Shown: piece by piece, positions 22,008 to 33,298 of the stretch
Layout of the letters: every line of letters begins with the position of its first letter
Numbering within the stretch: position 1 is the first letter of the stretch
DNA from: Anthostomella pinea
Taxonomy: Eukaryota > Ascomycota > Sordariomycetes > Xylariales > Xylariaceae
Reading direction: 5' to 3'
Assembly: GCA_963556695.1 (NCBI GenBank)
Contig: CAUWAG010000004.1
Location: forward strand, 2,604,001 to 2,668,000
DNA: 64,000 nt
Program-made: the position numbers and the translations under genes
Notes under the pieces: generated by a model
What the model saw: the letters and a program-made list of their open reading frames with translations, nothing else
What the model was told of the DNA's origin: nothing
Databases searched by the model: none

Positions 22008-23288
22008 CTACTGCTCCTCCGGCACGACGACACCCCACTTGTGGTCCTCGCCGCCGTACATGATGTCCCGGAGCCAGCCCTTGATCTGGGACGTCAGCTG
22101 GCCGCTCTCGCCCGCCTTGCCCATGGGCACCTTGACGTCGCGCCCGCGGTGGTGGATCACCGAGACGGGGCAGACGAAGTAGGCCGTGCCGGCCGCGAAC
22201 GACTCGACGAGCCGGCCCTCCTCGTCCGCCTGCAGGACATCCTCGATGGTATACTTGCGCTCCACGATCTCGACCTCGTCCCCGAGGCGCTCCCGCGCCA
22301 GCGCCAGGACGCTGCGGCGGGTGACGCCGTCTAGGATGAGTCTGTCGTCGAGCGGGGCCGTGACGAGCTGCGTCTTTCCAGACTCCTTGCACTTCCACAC
22401 CACGAAGAAGTTGCTGGCGCCGGCCTCAGTGCACTGGCCCTCGCGGCCGTAGAGCCACAGGATTTGGCCGAAACCGCGAGCGCGGGCCTCCTGTGTCGCG
22501 AGCAGCGATGGTCCGTAGTTAGCGCCAACTTTAGCATAGCCGAAGCCGCCGACCCAGGCGCGGACCATGTCGTCAGGCGACGTGTGCAGCTTCATGCCGC
22601 CGGCAGGCGAGTCCATGGCCGGCATGTAGCTAGCAATGAGGTAGAGCAGGGCCTCGGAGGGTGCTTGCACGCCCAGTTGCGACTGCGTGCCGATCATGGT
22701 TGGGCGCAGGTAGATGAAGCTACCCGGACGCTCGCGCGGGAGCCACTTAGGTCCGTCGACGGCCATCAGCGCCAGCAGCAGCTTCTCCAGTTCCGGCGGA
22801 CTGAAGGAAGGAAGGCTGATGCGCACGGCCGACATGACCATGCGTGCGCTGTTGCAGTCCGGGCGGAAGAGACGCAGCTTGCCGTCGAAGCCGCGGTACG
22901 CCTTCAGCCCCTCGAAGCACTCCGTCGCGTAGTGCAGAACGGAAGCCGTGGGCATCAGAGACAGCGGGCCGTACGGCTTGAGCTCAGGCGTCTTCCAACC
23001 GGTCTTGGCCGACCATGCGACGGTGATCATGTGGTCTGTGCAGATGCTCTGGTCGTTGAGGTTGAAGACGCCGGGAGCCGGAACCTCACGAGGTTCCTTG
23101 GTGAAAGTGTATGTCAGTTTCGAGGCGTCGAGCTCCTTGATGTTGGGTTGTGAGACGCCATTGGCGTGGCTCTCGGTGCTACCGTTGGACTGGACATTCT
23201 CCGTCCTGCGGTGCTCGATGGCCGACGAGGTGAGATCCAACTCCGGCTCACCAGTGTGGCTAGTTGTCGGAATCGCAGATGGAGCCAT
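22008..23288 (-). CDS. Branched-chain amino acid aminotransferase, cytosolic type
   Basis: A single intronless exon gives 426 aa. This is a PLP enzyme of fold class IV that interconverts Val, Leu and Ile with their 2-oxo acids. The catalytic lysine is in GGFGYAKVGANYGPS (Lys about 253). Other signatures are LHYATECFEGLKAYRG, FIYLRPTMIGTQ, QCTEAGASNFFVVW and LDGVTRRSVLALARERLG. The first 45 residues (MAPSAIPTTSHTGEPELDLT...) are Ser/Thr-rich and lack the basic amphipathic pattern of a mitochondrial presequence, so a cytosolic isoform is most likely. The start is the only upstream in-frame ATG compatible with the family. Confidence 0.95.
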   Translation of the reverse strand: MAPSAIPTTSHTGEPELDLTSSAIEHRRTENVQSNGSTESHANGVSQPNIKELDASKLTYTFTKEPREVPAPGVFNLNDQSICTDHMITVAWSAKTGWKTPELKPYGPLSLMPTASVLHYATECFEGLKAYRGFDGKLRLFRPDCNSARMVMSAVRISLPSFSPPELEKLLLALMAVDGPKWLPRERPGSFIYLRPTMIGTQSQLGVQAPSEALLYLIASYMPAMDSPAGGMKLHTSPDDMVRAWVGGFGYAKVGANYGPSLLATQEARARGFGQILWLYGREGQCTEAGASNFFVVWKCKESGKTQLVTAPLDDRLILDGVTRRSVLALARERLGDEVEIVERKYTIEDVLQADEEGRLVESFAAGTAYFVCPVSVIHHRGRDVKVPMGKAGESGQLTSQIKGWLRDIMYGGEDHKWGVVVPEEQ

Positions 23289-25600
23289 AGTGATGTGGAC
23301 TTGATGTGATGTCCGGAAATACGGTAGCGTGGCTCAAGCGAGGTGATATGCGTCGATGATGTTGCCGGATAAGGACCAAGATGCACAAGTTGTGATATAG
23401 ATGGGGAACTACCTCGGCAAATAGAAACAGGTTGGAGTATGAGGGAAAAGAGACAACAAAGAAGGTTGTAACACGAGACAACCGCAAAGTATAAATGCTT
23501 AGGTACACCTTGAGATCGGAGTGGATGTCAGTGACTCACCCACCAATCGGCGACTAGGGACGGAGCTGTTCCAGCATTCCCTGAGGTTTCCACTGTCATC
23601 CCGTCAATTTTAGGGCGCCCGTCCCTAGTTCTGACGCCCTTGCGATATGGGAAGAGCATGCACGGCAAGGCAAACCAAGTAATGCGGTGTGCAAATCCTG
23701 CGATACCGCCGCCTTGGACAGCTTGGCCCTCGGGAGACGGCTTCCATGTGTCCTTCTAGAACCCATCGCATTGCCTCTTCGGTGCCTTGCGTGCCAGTTC
23801 CCCGTACTGTGGTGTCAGGTGGGTTGCGTTCCGGTGCCATCAATGGCACTGCATCGTGTCATCCTCTCAAAGAATTGCCTATCGCGGAAGTCTCTCCCAG
23901 AGCTTCGGTTGCAGGCGGCGGCTCAAAGTCATGTGAGTGGGGAGCGGAGGCGGTTTCGAGACAAAGTCTTCTCCAGTCATCGTACGGGCCGGTCGATTGG
24001 TTTGCTGTAGTCCATGGACGCTGGTGGATCGGGTCAGGTTTCCATTATCTTTCATGGACTGAGCCTTGGACCGTATGAAGCCCCATCACGATGGCGGCTT
24101 TCGCGAGACCGAAGGCGAAGGGGCAAAGGTGCGGAAGAGCCCTCGCCTCTGCCTACCTCACCCAGGACGGGCATAGCCGGTTTCCCCGTCGCTTGACGTA
24201 AGAGTATCTGCTTGCCCTCTAGCATCGCAAAGGTTCTCGAATGTTTGTGGTCGGTCCTTGGCTTGCTTGACATCATATTAACTCCACCCTGGCCTGCGCT
24301 TGTTCCACAGGTCTGCATCGGTGAGGCTGAAAGGTGCGCGGCGCCCGAATTGAAGAGCAAGAGGGGCCGCGTCGATATTTTCTTGCCGTTGACGGCTTTG
24401 GATGGTAAGCCGCAGATTGCCGCGAATTGCCTTGATTGGCCGTGTCCAACCACCTGCCGAGGCGGGAGCTTGGCGCAGTTGCCGATAGGCTTCGTAGTAT
24501 TCTTATATTATCTTATCTTATCTTTCACAGACTCCTTGTCTTCTTCCTGTGGCTCTACTCAATGATGCGCGTTCGCCGCGACGGACACACGTGAAGGTGT
24601 CTTCATCTACCTTCGCTACCTTATATTTGTCAGTACGTCAACAACTACGTTCTACGAAGGAGACCCAACAATATGCCTTTGCGGCCTGCTCGTAGAAAGC
24701 GGTGTTCAATCCTCACCTTGCGCCACATTAGCAGCTGGCAGCTGGGGACCAACCCCGACTCCAAAGTTCATATGCTTGGCATTGGCGCCCCTATTAAGCT
24801 TGGCACTGACTTGGTTGCTTACTCATTGTGTGGGGAATGATATACTGATGGTGAACCTCATGGCAGACGCAGCGTGCCGCCCAAGTCCACACGGTTCCTT
24901 CGTCGGAAGAACACTTCTGGATACGTGATGTCCCATGGCTACAGCCCACTCACTTCTTGCCGCAGACTCAACAGCCTGATAATACTCCCAGACAAGTGCT
25001 TCAGGAACAGCTTTCCACTGCATCTCACAGTCGAGCAGCTCCGGTATCCCTCCAACCCATTCCTCTCGCATGCGTCAGCCTTGAAAGAACTACGGGATTT
25101 TATACAGATTAATAGACCTCATGTCAGGTATTACATATTCGATACCACCATGTACCAGTAGCTTGGTCAACTAGCCTGGGAAATCAAAAGCCTAGGGGCA
25201 TTCCGCGCAGGCTCTTTTTACTACGTGCTCGACCATATACAAGATCTACGAGGCTGTTCAGGTCCACGTACGATTTTGACATACCCGTGTGCCGCGGCCT
25301 ATCATCTTTTGACAACCTCCGGGGAATCTGGCCGGGCTTGGAAGAACCTGCACGATGTCGCCGTCGTAACCGACCCTGCCTCCTGGAGCGAACCGCCGAT
25401 GAACCCAGCAATCAATTGGGTAAGTAGAGTACGTCTTGGGCTCGGACGAGGGAGATAATGCTCTTAGGAAGCTTCACATTGACGGCGCAATGAATATACG
25501 GGTAATAGCAGGCATGCCTCACCCTGACTTGCCTTCACTGCTCAACTGCGAACGCATCACAAGGCTGAAAATTATAACAAAATATGCATTTGATAGCGGT
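23289..25600. other. Gene-poor spacer, start of decayed island
   Basis: The first 250 bases are promoter/5' UTR of the aminotransferase. From about 23560 to 25600 I can support no gene. Short frames present have no recognisable domain and mixed codon composition. Confidence 0.4.
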
Positions 25601-26704
25601 TTAGTAATGGTTGTACCAGCCGCGCGCCCGAATCACTGCCGCGATCCGATCGGGGAGAGATTCGATGAGCTTCTTCGGGAGGTCAGGATCCAACTCTGAT
25701 CACGCGGCTTGGATTATCTCTCTAGTCTACGCCTGGTGAGCGATATTATCTTTTAGGTCTTAAAAATAAGGCTCTATTTCCCTTATCTTCTTCTTTAGGG
25801 CTGCTTAAATGTGCTGAATGGGGTTCAAATCGGGGCTGTGAGGAGGCCAGTTGATAGTCCAGATCCCGTGCTCCTCTAACCACTCCGCTGAGCCTCTTTT
25901 GACATGCACAGGAGCATTATCTTGCTGAAAAGAGTTCCCTGCCTCATAGAAAGGAAACAGACCTTCCTCCAGGACCTGTTAATAACGTCTGGCAAGCACT
26001 CCTCTGCGTGGTGTATCCGGATCTCCTTTATAGAAGACCAATTTGCCTAGGCCATCTTCGTTATTGTGTAACCACATTAAACCCCAGACCATTATCGAGA
26101 TACGGGCTCTCCTATGGCTTTATGTATTCATGAGATCCTTATAGTACTGTTCTTTAGAAAGACAGATGACCTATTTGCTAGGTCTATTGGGATCATTTTG
26201 GATAATATATTTGTCAGAGAAAAGGGCCATTATTAACTCCTTTTGAGCGCATTATATGCGGTATTTTTGCGCCCAAATAAGCCGTTTCACGGCGTCATCC
26301 TCCGTGAGAGAGATTTGCTTCACTGCGCGCCATTTCTTGAGGTCATGGTGACGGAGAGCCCTCACAATGGTCTCCGTGTGGCAGGTGACGCGTGCTTTGG
26401 CTTTGAGCGCCTCCCACGAGAGACGAGGGAACCTCCGAGCCAAATTAACTAGATGGCGTTCTTGCCCATGCGAAAGAAGCCTGGGAGCTCACTTCTTTTG
26501 TGCAGTATGCATGGTTTTAGTAGTGTTAGCACGTGAGCAAATCTCAGAGATGGTTTCGACGCGTTCTGTGCCGTAGGCGAGTGCGACATCCCTACGACTG
26601 CGGCCCTCTACGCGCGCTGTAATGCCTGCACGCGCCTCTGAAATAAATTCACCGTTCGGCTGGCGAGTGCCACTCAAAACCGTACTGATTTCGTTGATAT
26701 CCAC
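25601..26704 (-). pseudogene. Tc1/mariner-like transposase, decayed
   Basis: Read on the minus strand from 26704, one frame gives a Tc1-type transposase of about 367 codons broken by about nine stops. The N-terminus has the helix-turn-helix region (RRDVALAYGTERVETISEIC, then LVNLARRFPRLSWEALK and a Trp-containing KKWRAVKQISLTEDD). The catalytic domain follows: IMVWGLMW, then FQQDNAPVHVKRG (second Asp), then WPPHSPDLNPIQHI. It ends at GWYNHY-stop (25601-25603). Several stops look like TGG-to-TGA/TAG or CAG/CGA-to-TAG/TGA changes, as RIP produces. Terminal inverted repeats were not convincingly found. Flanks CACCCTGACTTGC (about 25521) and the reverse of GCAAAGTGAGGGTG (about 26732) are weakly alike. 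Confidence 0.85.
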
Positions 26705-27641
26705 GGTAAATTGATTTTTTTATGATTTATCGCAAAGTGAGGGTGTCGCGTTGTTGTTATCGTCAGAAGATTGAATCGGGGCTAGCGTACGGAACTTATG
26801 TGGGACAAGTGTAGGTGCCGTAACGGAACCTTGGGAGCACATCGCATTGAATGTCAAGCACACATTGGTATGCATGGTAGATATTCATTCACAGCAACAG
26901 TACTTCATAAGCGCCACTAAGTGGCCCCCCATATGCGATGGCAACGTCGTATCCCTAGTAGAGGGACGCCATCTCTCGAAGGGGCATCAACCTCTATATC
27001 CCCAGACGCTTATTAGACATAATAACTACCTATACAGTAGCCCAGGGTGAATGTGTTACCGGATGGATTGAATGATATGGTTCCTGAGACTGAGAACCCA
27101 GCAGACAGATCCTCGCGGCTATGTTCGCTGTGAGGCTACCGCCAGGCCCTACCAACGTTCTGGCGCGTTGCGTCCAGTAATAATCCGTGACGATGCTTGG
27201 AGGGACAGAATAAGGAAAGACTAGAAATAATCGAATGCTACAACTACAAGTACTGAGATCGTCATGCCGTTGAGCTGCACGGCGAGGCATGAAATTCATC
27301 TACGTTGAGAATACAGGGGCTAAGCCACTGCTGTGCACCAGGTGACGATATCGAGGATGAAAACCTGTGAAGAAGCAACTTGATCAGCTCATACCATTAG
27401 TCTGGACCTGAGAGATGGATACTCCAACTTGTACTGAGAAGGTGCAAGCAGTGCCGAGATCTCAATTTTCTCTGATACACCAAGTTGGCAGGCACAAGGC
27501 ACGGCAGCCGCTGCTTGCCCATCGCGGGTACGCAACTGTGTACCCAGGTGCTGAGCAGGAATAAATAATTGGCATGCATGTGGGCAAGATCGTACGAATG
27601 AGATGCCACAAAAATACAAAAAGGAAAGAAAGAAAAATTAT
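26705..27641. other. Gene-free spacer
   Basis: Nothing supportable apart from the presumed 5' flank of the decayed Tc1-like element. Confidence 0.4.
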
Positions 27642-27714
27642 TGGCCCCGACAGGAATCGAACCTGCGCTCAACCAACAAACAGACAAGGCGTCAACTTAG
27701 CTGCCGACGGGAAC
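27642..27714 (-). pseudogene. tRNA-like sequence (73 nt), probable tRNA pseudogene
   Basis: On the minus strand a 73-nt stretch has a perfect B-box T-arm, GCAGG-TTCGATT-CCTGT. Its acceptor arm, GTTCCCG with CGGGGCC, pairs at six of seven positions counting one G-U. An A-box-like GGCAGCTAAGTTGACG is also present. Canonical spacing puts GTT (Asn) at 34-36 after T33, but the anticodon and D stems do not pair well. It is therefore a decayed tRNA or tRNA-derived repeat, not a convincing functional gene. Confidence 0.5.
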
Positions 27715-29483
27715 TTTCCGTTGTACTATCAGTCCAAGCAATTGGACTGATTTGATGGAAGTTCGGCCAACAACAACCATACATGAAGGCAGGAGGCATG
27801 CTTGCTAGGCAAGAGCCAGATGATGAGCACCTGCCTCGCCCTGTCACATGAGCATCAGATACCTGAGGTACCGCTACAAACATTGAAGCTCGCTGTAGAC
27901 CTGGCCATACCTTCTGGAGTGCAGCAGGTCATCTGACCGCGTTGCTAGGTGACCACTGGACGGATGTCCGACACAAGCCCACGTTCAAAACGGCACCACG
28001 AAACTTCGCGACTCCGGCACCTCGAGGTTCCTCACGTGGTCTCACTCCGCACCCGATTATGTGAGTTTTCCTTTAACCTAACGTAAGTACCAATGCACCT
28101 CCGGGATATCGGAACCAAGCCATATTGTCGCCATCTCGAAGGTGAAACGCCTTTTCACTTTGCTCCATCATTATCACGCAGCCATCCTTTACCTTTCTAC
28201 ACGATGGTAGATTCCGTACCTGTACAGAACTATCCCTCTCATACTAATACTCAACCAAGGATGGCCTCCACTTCCAGAGATATGCCAGCCGTTAAGGAAG
28301 TACTGACTCTGGACTAGGTCAGTCCTTACGGTTTCCTCTGCTTCTGAATTGCTCATACTCCAAGGCCTTATTAGACCCTATCAGACCAATCGTTAGCACG
28401 CCGTTTGCCTCCCCAGACAAGAATTTGGTTGCGCCGAAAGCATGTTGTCCATTGGTGTTCCGAGCCTGGGCTTGTAGGGTATCAGACACCCTGCCAGAAT
28501 CGGGGCATACCGTACGTCCAATGCTAACCTGATTCTCGCGATAGACTCATGTCAATCTAGCGCTACTCGCCTTGACTTGGCGGCAATGCTCATGCGTACC
28601 CGACATGCTCACTGGCCGAAGGCTACTCGAGTAGTATTTGGCCAGAGGAATCAGCGTGGAATATTACAGTAAGCCTCGACGAAGACGCGATGACCACGAC
28701 ATATGCATCATCCTAGAGCGATTTAGACCAGACTCAATTACCCGGAGGCGAGTCAGGTTGCCGGAAATGCTTACCGGAAAAGCCGCGATCAGCAGTAACA
28801 TACCTTGGGAGAGCCTACAAGATGGGATCGCGCTTGAAAGGAACGAATCAAGAGCTCGGGAACTTCTCATGATGACTGGCCCTTTTTTCGATACAGACTG
28901 CCCAGGTCTGGTGACTCTTGATGGAGCCAAGATAAACAATCCACGCTGGACATGAGGTTTGAGGTTCATGAAAGTTGGAGCAGGGCGGCATCTGCATGGG
29001 CCTTCTAAGTGCCTAAGGCACAGATGGGGTGTACCCAATGGCGTCTCGGAGCACTTCGCACATAAACTATAAGCGCAAACCTAGGGAATAGGTAGTTTGC
29101 CTTTGCTGTCATAGTTAGCAGATGTTCTGAGAAAACCAGCCTTGTAGTGAGCTATACGTTAGGTGTTACGGCCGAATATTGTTATAGAGATACATGTGAT
29201 CGCAGCTTGAGAATATCTCAAGGTTTTATTCTCACCTTATCGTGGGTGGAAAGGAAGTGCAGGTGGTGGTACATATATGCTAAATTACCAGGTAAATTTC
29301 TACGCGAACCAGGCTGTCGACATTGTCAAGGCTACCAACCCTTTCTTGCCCTTTAGCAGTGCTTTCATGGTCACTGTTCAAACCAAGGAGGCGTAAGTTT
29401 AGTTGCCCCCGAAAGCCTATCGACGACTGTGGGGGCGGACGTGTGGTCGTGGTATATATGTCAATTTACTGATCAAATCTTTC
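27715..29483. other. Gene-free spacer
   Basis: A hairpin CAGTCCAA-TTGC-TTGGACTG lies at about 27731-27750, directly upstream (minus sense) of the tRNA-like sequence. Otherwise no gene is supported; short frames at about 28200-28320 and 28640-28950 have no recognisable features. Confidence 0.4.
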
Positions 29484-29506
29484 GGCGTCAACCTAGCTGC
29501 CGACAA
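29484..29506 (-). repeat. Second copy of the A-box-like 21-mer
   Basis: The 21-nt block GTCGGCAGCTAGGTTGACGCC (minus strand) differs at one base from the A-box region of the tRNA-like sequence at 27642-27714. The flanking sequence is not related, and no B box follows at tRNA spacing. Confidence 0.5.
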
Positions 29507-30523
29507 AATTGTCTAATTGACAAATTGTCTAGCTAAAAAAACCTTTTTCTTGTTGCCTTGCGCCCCATTTTAAAGGTCCACTGTTCGATCTAGCATTTGC
29601 GCACCTGTGTCATTTTAATTTTTAAAATTCTTTTAAATTCGGTCTGCCATAGCCTTTCGATGCAAATGGAAATCAAGAAGGGGGAAGTGAGATTTCTTTA
29701 CCGATGAAAAGAGTCAGCACTGCATAATGCTGCGCATAACCTCATTGAAACTGACGTCTCGCAGGCCTATGGAAGAATTACTCGCAGTTCAGGCTCAAAG
29801 CTCAGGCTCGATCCGATTGTGATTCCTCTTCCGACAAACGGTTCTCACGAACCCACGTCGAGAACCCCTCCATCCATGATGACTCAAGCACGACTGTAAC
29901 TCAACATCTGATACCATATTCGTATCGTATCCGTCACCCATCACTCCCCTCCTGTCATATTCTCAAGTATCGCGGAAGCTGGTGTCATGCGAGCAGAATA
30001 AAACGCACCCAGACCTGACCAGCGCAGCGACTATGGAGACTCGATTGAGCACGTGTCGCTCTACACCGAAGTAATATCTTGTCGAAGCTGCTGAAAGACC
30101 CCGTTAGCTGCACGACACCTAGTCGCTCCAGAGATGAAGCGCGGCGAGCCTGTAAGCAAAGCCAGGAAGGCTCGGGCGGACGGTCGAATCTCTGCAGCGC
30201 CACCCTCATGGTAGCCAGGCGTTGCCTTCGCTCCATCCGGACCGGGTCTGGACAATGTCCAAGCCCCAAGCACCATAAGCGCCGACCGACTCACTCGACA
30301 CCTCGCTCGAACCCAATATCACTCCACAATACGGAAGTGCAGTTACTCTCGGTGTTAGCGAGCGCCACATTCTTGACCGACAACACCGTCGACCGCAGAA
30401 GTTCCCAGATGTACGTCATGCTACTCCGGCGACCATGCGCTGCGCCGCTGGAGAGCTTGCAGGTGAGCAAGGTGTAACAACTATTTATATAATAAGAGGG
30501 AAGTAAGCGGTGTTCTGATTTCC
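29507..30523. other. Gene-free spacer
   Basis: No feature can be supported. Overlapping frames on both strands at 29985-30477 have neither domain nor splice support. Confidence 0.35.
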
Positions 30524-30680
30524 GTGCCTCTATTCTGTGCCTCTATCCTGATCTTCTGTTCTGTGCCTCTATTCTGTGCCTCTATTCTGTGCCTCTATTC
30601 TGTGCCTCTATTCTGTGCCTCTATTCTGTGCCTCTATTCTGTGCCTCTATTCTGTGCCTCTATTCTGTGCCTCTATACTG
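30524..30680. repeat. 13-bp minisatellite, 12 units
   Basis: The unit GTGCCTCTATTCT is repeated in tandem about 12 times over 157 bp. Units 4-11 are identical, while units 2, 3 and 12 carry substitutions. Homogeneous central units with degenerate edge units are typical of recent replication slippage or unequal exchange. The period is not a multiple of three, so the long open frame across it is a by-product. Confidence 0.95.
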
Positions 30681-31238
30681 GGGCCCAGGCTAAGAATAAG
30701 TTTGATTCTGAGAGCCGTTGTACACAGAATCAGCCGAAAGGCCACGTCGCTAACTTCCTGTATAGTATACATATAACTTTTGAAGCCGCATCGTCCATAC
30801 TTAATAACTTCAGCACATCTACAAGAACACCTCCACCAATACCTACAGCCCTTTCGATTTCTGACCCTTTTCTCTAACGTTAAAGCGACTGTTTAAAATG
30901 CGATATGCTTCGGTTGCAGTTACTATCGCCGTTCTCGCTAAACTGACTTCGTGTTTCCAACCTAGCAACTTGAGATGATATCGATAATGTGGAATTAATT
31001 TAGGCTGTCGTAACTTTGAGCAAATAAACGATGGTTTTTATTTTTAGTTTTATATTTTGTATTTTTTGGTAGCTTATGGCTGAACTCTGTTTGTCTTTTC
31101 CTTCAACCTTAACGCTACTAGCGAAACCTTCGTACATCTTTATCCGATGAGTCACGAGAGCCCTATATGAGGACAAATCCTCGCACGGGAATCTCGCAAA
31201 GATTTTCTTCAAGAACCACACACAACCACACGAATCAG
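30681..31238. other. Upstream region of the LINE-split gene
   Basis: No gene is supported. This is the probable promoter and leader of the frame starting at 31239. Confidence 0.35.
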
Positions 31239-31975
31239 ATGGCTCCCACCATATATAGCGACGCCATCCAGCAATTGCCGGTCCACCGGAAGCGGACAAA
31301 GATCCCAACGGCGGCATCGATCACAACGTTCCAACATTACGATAACCTCGAAGAGTATCTCCGACAAAATCCTCTCGCTGAACTAAATAGCTGTTTCTTG
31401 GGCGCTCGATCGGCTCCTCATAGTCTGGAGAGCACGCGCGACACCAGCCACTCCGACAGCCGTACGATAAGCAAGAACTTCCCCCAGGAGAAGAAACCGA
31501 AGAAACCGAAGGAACCGGCGAAGAGCCCTTTCGACCCGTTCGTAGAGGGTTCCCGTTACCACTGGATGCCCCAACGGTGGGACCAGAGTAAAGGACTCTA
31601 TGTCAACGATGTCACGTGTGACGACTACGTGGGTGTGGAAAGAAATGTCCTTGACATCTTCGCCGGCTGGCCCGACCAGGGTATGTTCCAAGTCATCGAG
31701 GCTTGGAATGGCTGGGAGGAGGGCGAGTGGCTTGCCTTGCGGGACATAATCATGAGCGCCTGGAATTTCAAGTTTGGGAAAGAGCCCAAAGATCTCAAGA
31801 CCCTTTACTACTCCGAGGTGCTAAACGAAGAAGTCGAAGCCGCCGTCACAGAAGCCGTCACCGTGATGGGTCTAAACTTCTCTAAGGCCTTTGAGCTGAA
31901 GATCACTCGGGATGGAAGACACCACGAGAAGGATGCCTTTGAAAGGTTGGGCAAGGACAATCCGTTCGGCGTGGG

Positions 31976-31988
31976 TGCACAGAAGATG
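31976..31988. repeat. Target-site duplication, left copy
   Basis: TGCACAGAAGATG, identical to 32327-32339, flanks the LINE fragment. Confidence 0.93.
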
Positions 31989-32326
31989 ATTGATTGATTG
32001 ATTGTATTTAACGTGGGGGGTAGCTCCTCAGTAGTGCAAACCACGCCTCCCAGAGCCTCTGTATCGCAGGGTTGTGGAGGTCTCAAGATAATAAGTACAG
32101 TCAGTCCCGCTTACGGGCCCATCCCCGTTGTTGCGGCGGTATGACCTTGGGGTCATCCATCTGGTCCTTCAAGAAAAGCTATCTATCGGGGGCAGATTGT
32201 TGAAAAGAACTTGCTCTTCTCCACGAATTTTGCCCATTCTGTGCTCCTCTCCCCTAAGTATTGTAAACAAGCTGCCCTAGGCGAGTACCTAGGCAGCAGC
32301 CGGTTTTTCCCCAGCCTCTTACAAAA
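31989..32326 (-). mobile_element. 5'-truncated Tad1-like LINE fragment (3' end)
   Basis: This 338-bp insertion matches the minus-strand 3' UTR of the LINE at 59.5-64 kb nearly base for base (31989-32326 against 59486-59758 plus 61696-61745). It ends in a (CAAT)n tail on the minus strand. It is flanked by a perfect 13-bp duplication, the hallmark of target-primed reverse transcription. Its 5' end is truncated inside the UTR. It keeps an uninterrupted CCTAAGTATTGTAAAC site (about 32253-32268), which is the empty version of the pogo insertion site. Confidence 0.92.
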
Positions 32327-32339
32327 TGCACAGAAGATG
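32327..32339. repeat. Target-site duplication, right copy
   Basis: TGCACAGAAGATG, identical to 31976-31988. Confidence 0.93.
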
Positions 32340-32513
32340 GTGGAAGAGTACAGTAAGTTAATCCCCTATCGACCGAGACTCTGCTTGGTTCTAGATGGCA
32401 GGCAATTTCTAACTTTTATGGTTATAGTGCCGGACCGCAAGATTGCTGGTTATTATATTAAATACTATGCCCGACAGGATAATACATTCGACTTGGCGAT
32501 CAACTTTAAATAA

Positions 32514-33298
32514 GCACCGGAATCGCGTTCTAGACTAGAACCGCGTGCCATAGGCCACCGATGCGGTTGGATTCGTCACGCAAAACCATGGCGCAATGCC
32601 TAGCAATTGGGGTTTGGAAATCTCATCTACTGTACACTTACTCTATCAGACTGGTCCGGCGTTTGTATATTAGCAGCACGATTTATTGCAACGGATTTTA
32701 TAGCGTACATGGGGAATCGGACGCCAGAGTTCGTGTGGCGGACTACATACGGTGTGACATGTTCTCTCACGCCTTGACCGAACACACCCGAGGCTGGCAT
32801 AGCATATTCTTTTGAAAGGGACTTTGGATATGTGAACTTTTTGAAGGAAGTACTGATTCGAATCAACACCCAGACACTAAGTTAGCAATGAAATATTTCG
32901 GAGCAAGCCCGAGGAACATACCTCAGATGCTCCGAGACGGAGAACCATGCTGCTAGCTACCACAATGCAGCTCCCGCATAAAGTCCCTACCCTTGCCTCC
33001 AGAGTCCACGATAGTCGGATGAAGACAACCTGCATCATTCAGGCAATTGGTGGATGGCCACCAGGAGACCAATGTACGGACATTTCAACGCTGCTATTGT
33101 GATACATGCGTATATCTACGTCTCCAGTGTTGAAGGGCTTCCAGTGCCGGCAGGTGTGCGAAGGGAAACGAGACACATAACAGGCAAAAGACCCAGAACT
33201 TCATCTCCAAAGTGCGTCCTTTCTTTTGATATCTATGTTTGCCATTCCACCAATATATTCTGATATACCCACAACATGTCTGACAAGACGTTACAACC
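32514..33298. other. Intergenic
   Basis: No gene is supported. Confidence 0.35.

Larger units (their letters stand above)
31239..32513 (+). pseudogene. Uncharacterised gene split by a 338-bp LINE fragment
   Basis: The 5' part (31239-31988, 250 codons) starts MAPTIYSDAIQQLPVHRKRT. It contains a Lys/Pro-rich patch (QEKKPKKPKEPAKSPFDPF) and aromatic-rich segments such as YHWMPQRWDQSKGLYV. The frame then runs into a (GATT)n LINE tail that supplies a premature TGA (31995-31997). The 3' part (32340-32513, 58 codons including stop) resumes in exactly the same frame, VEEYSKLIPYRPRLCLVLDG, and ends DNTFDLAINFK. The two halves are separated by the LINE insertion plus one copy of its 13-bp target-site duplication. 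The uninterrupted gene would have encoded about 307 aa. I do not recognise a family. The upstream ATG at 31167 is less likely. The truncated allele could still make a 252-aa protein. Confidence 0.8.

Noticed and set aside
30524..30877. 117-aa Leu/Cys/Tyr repeat protein across the minisatellite
   Set aside because: A 13-bp period cycles through all three frames and happens to contain no stop. There is no upstream gene context.
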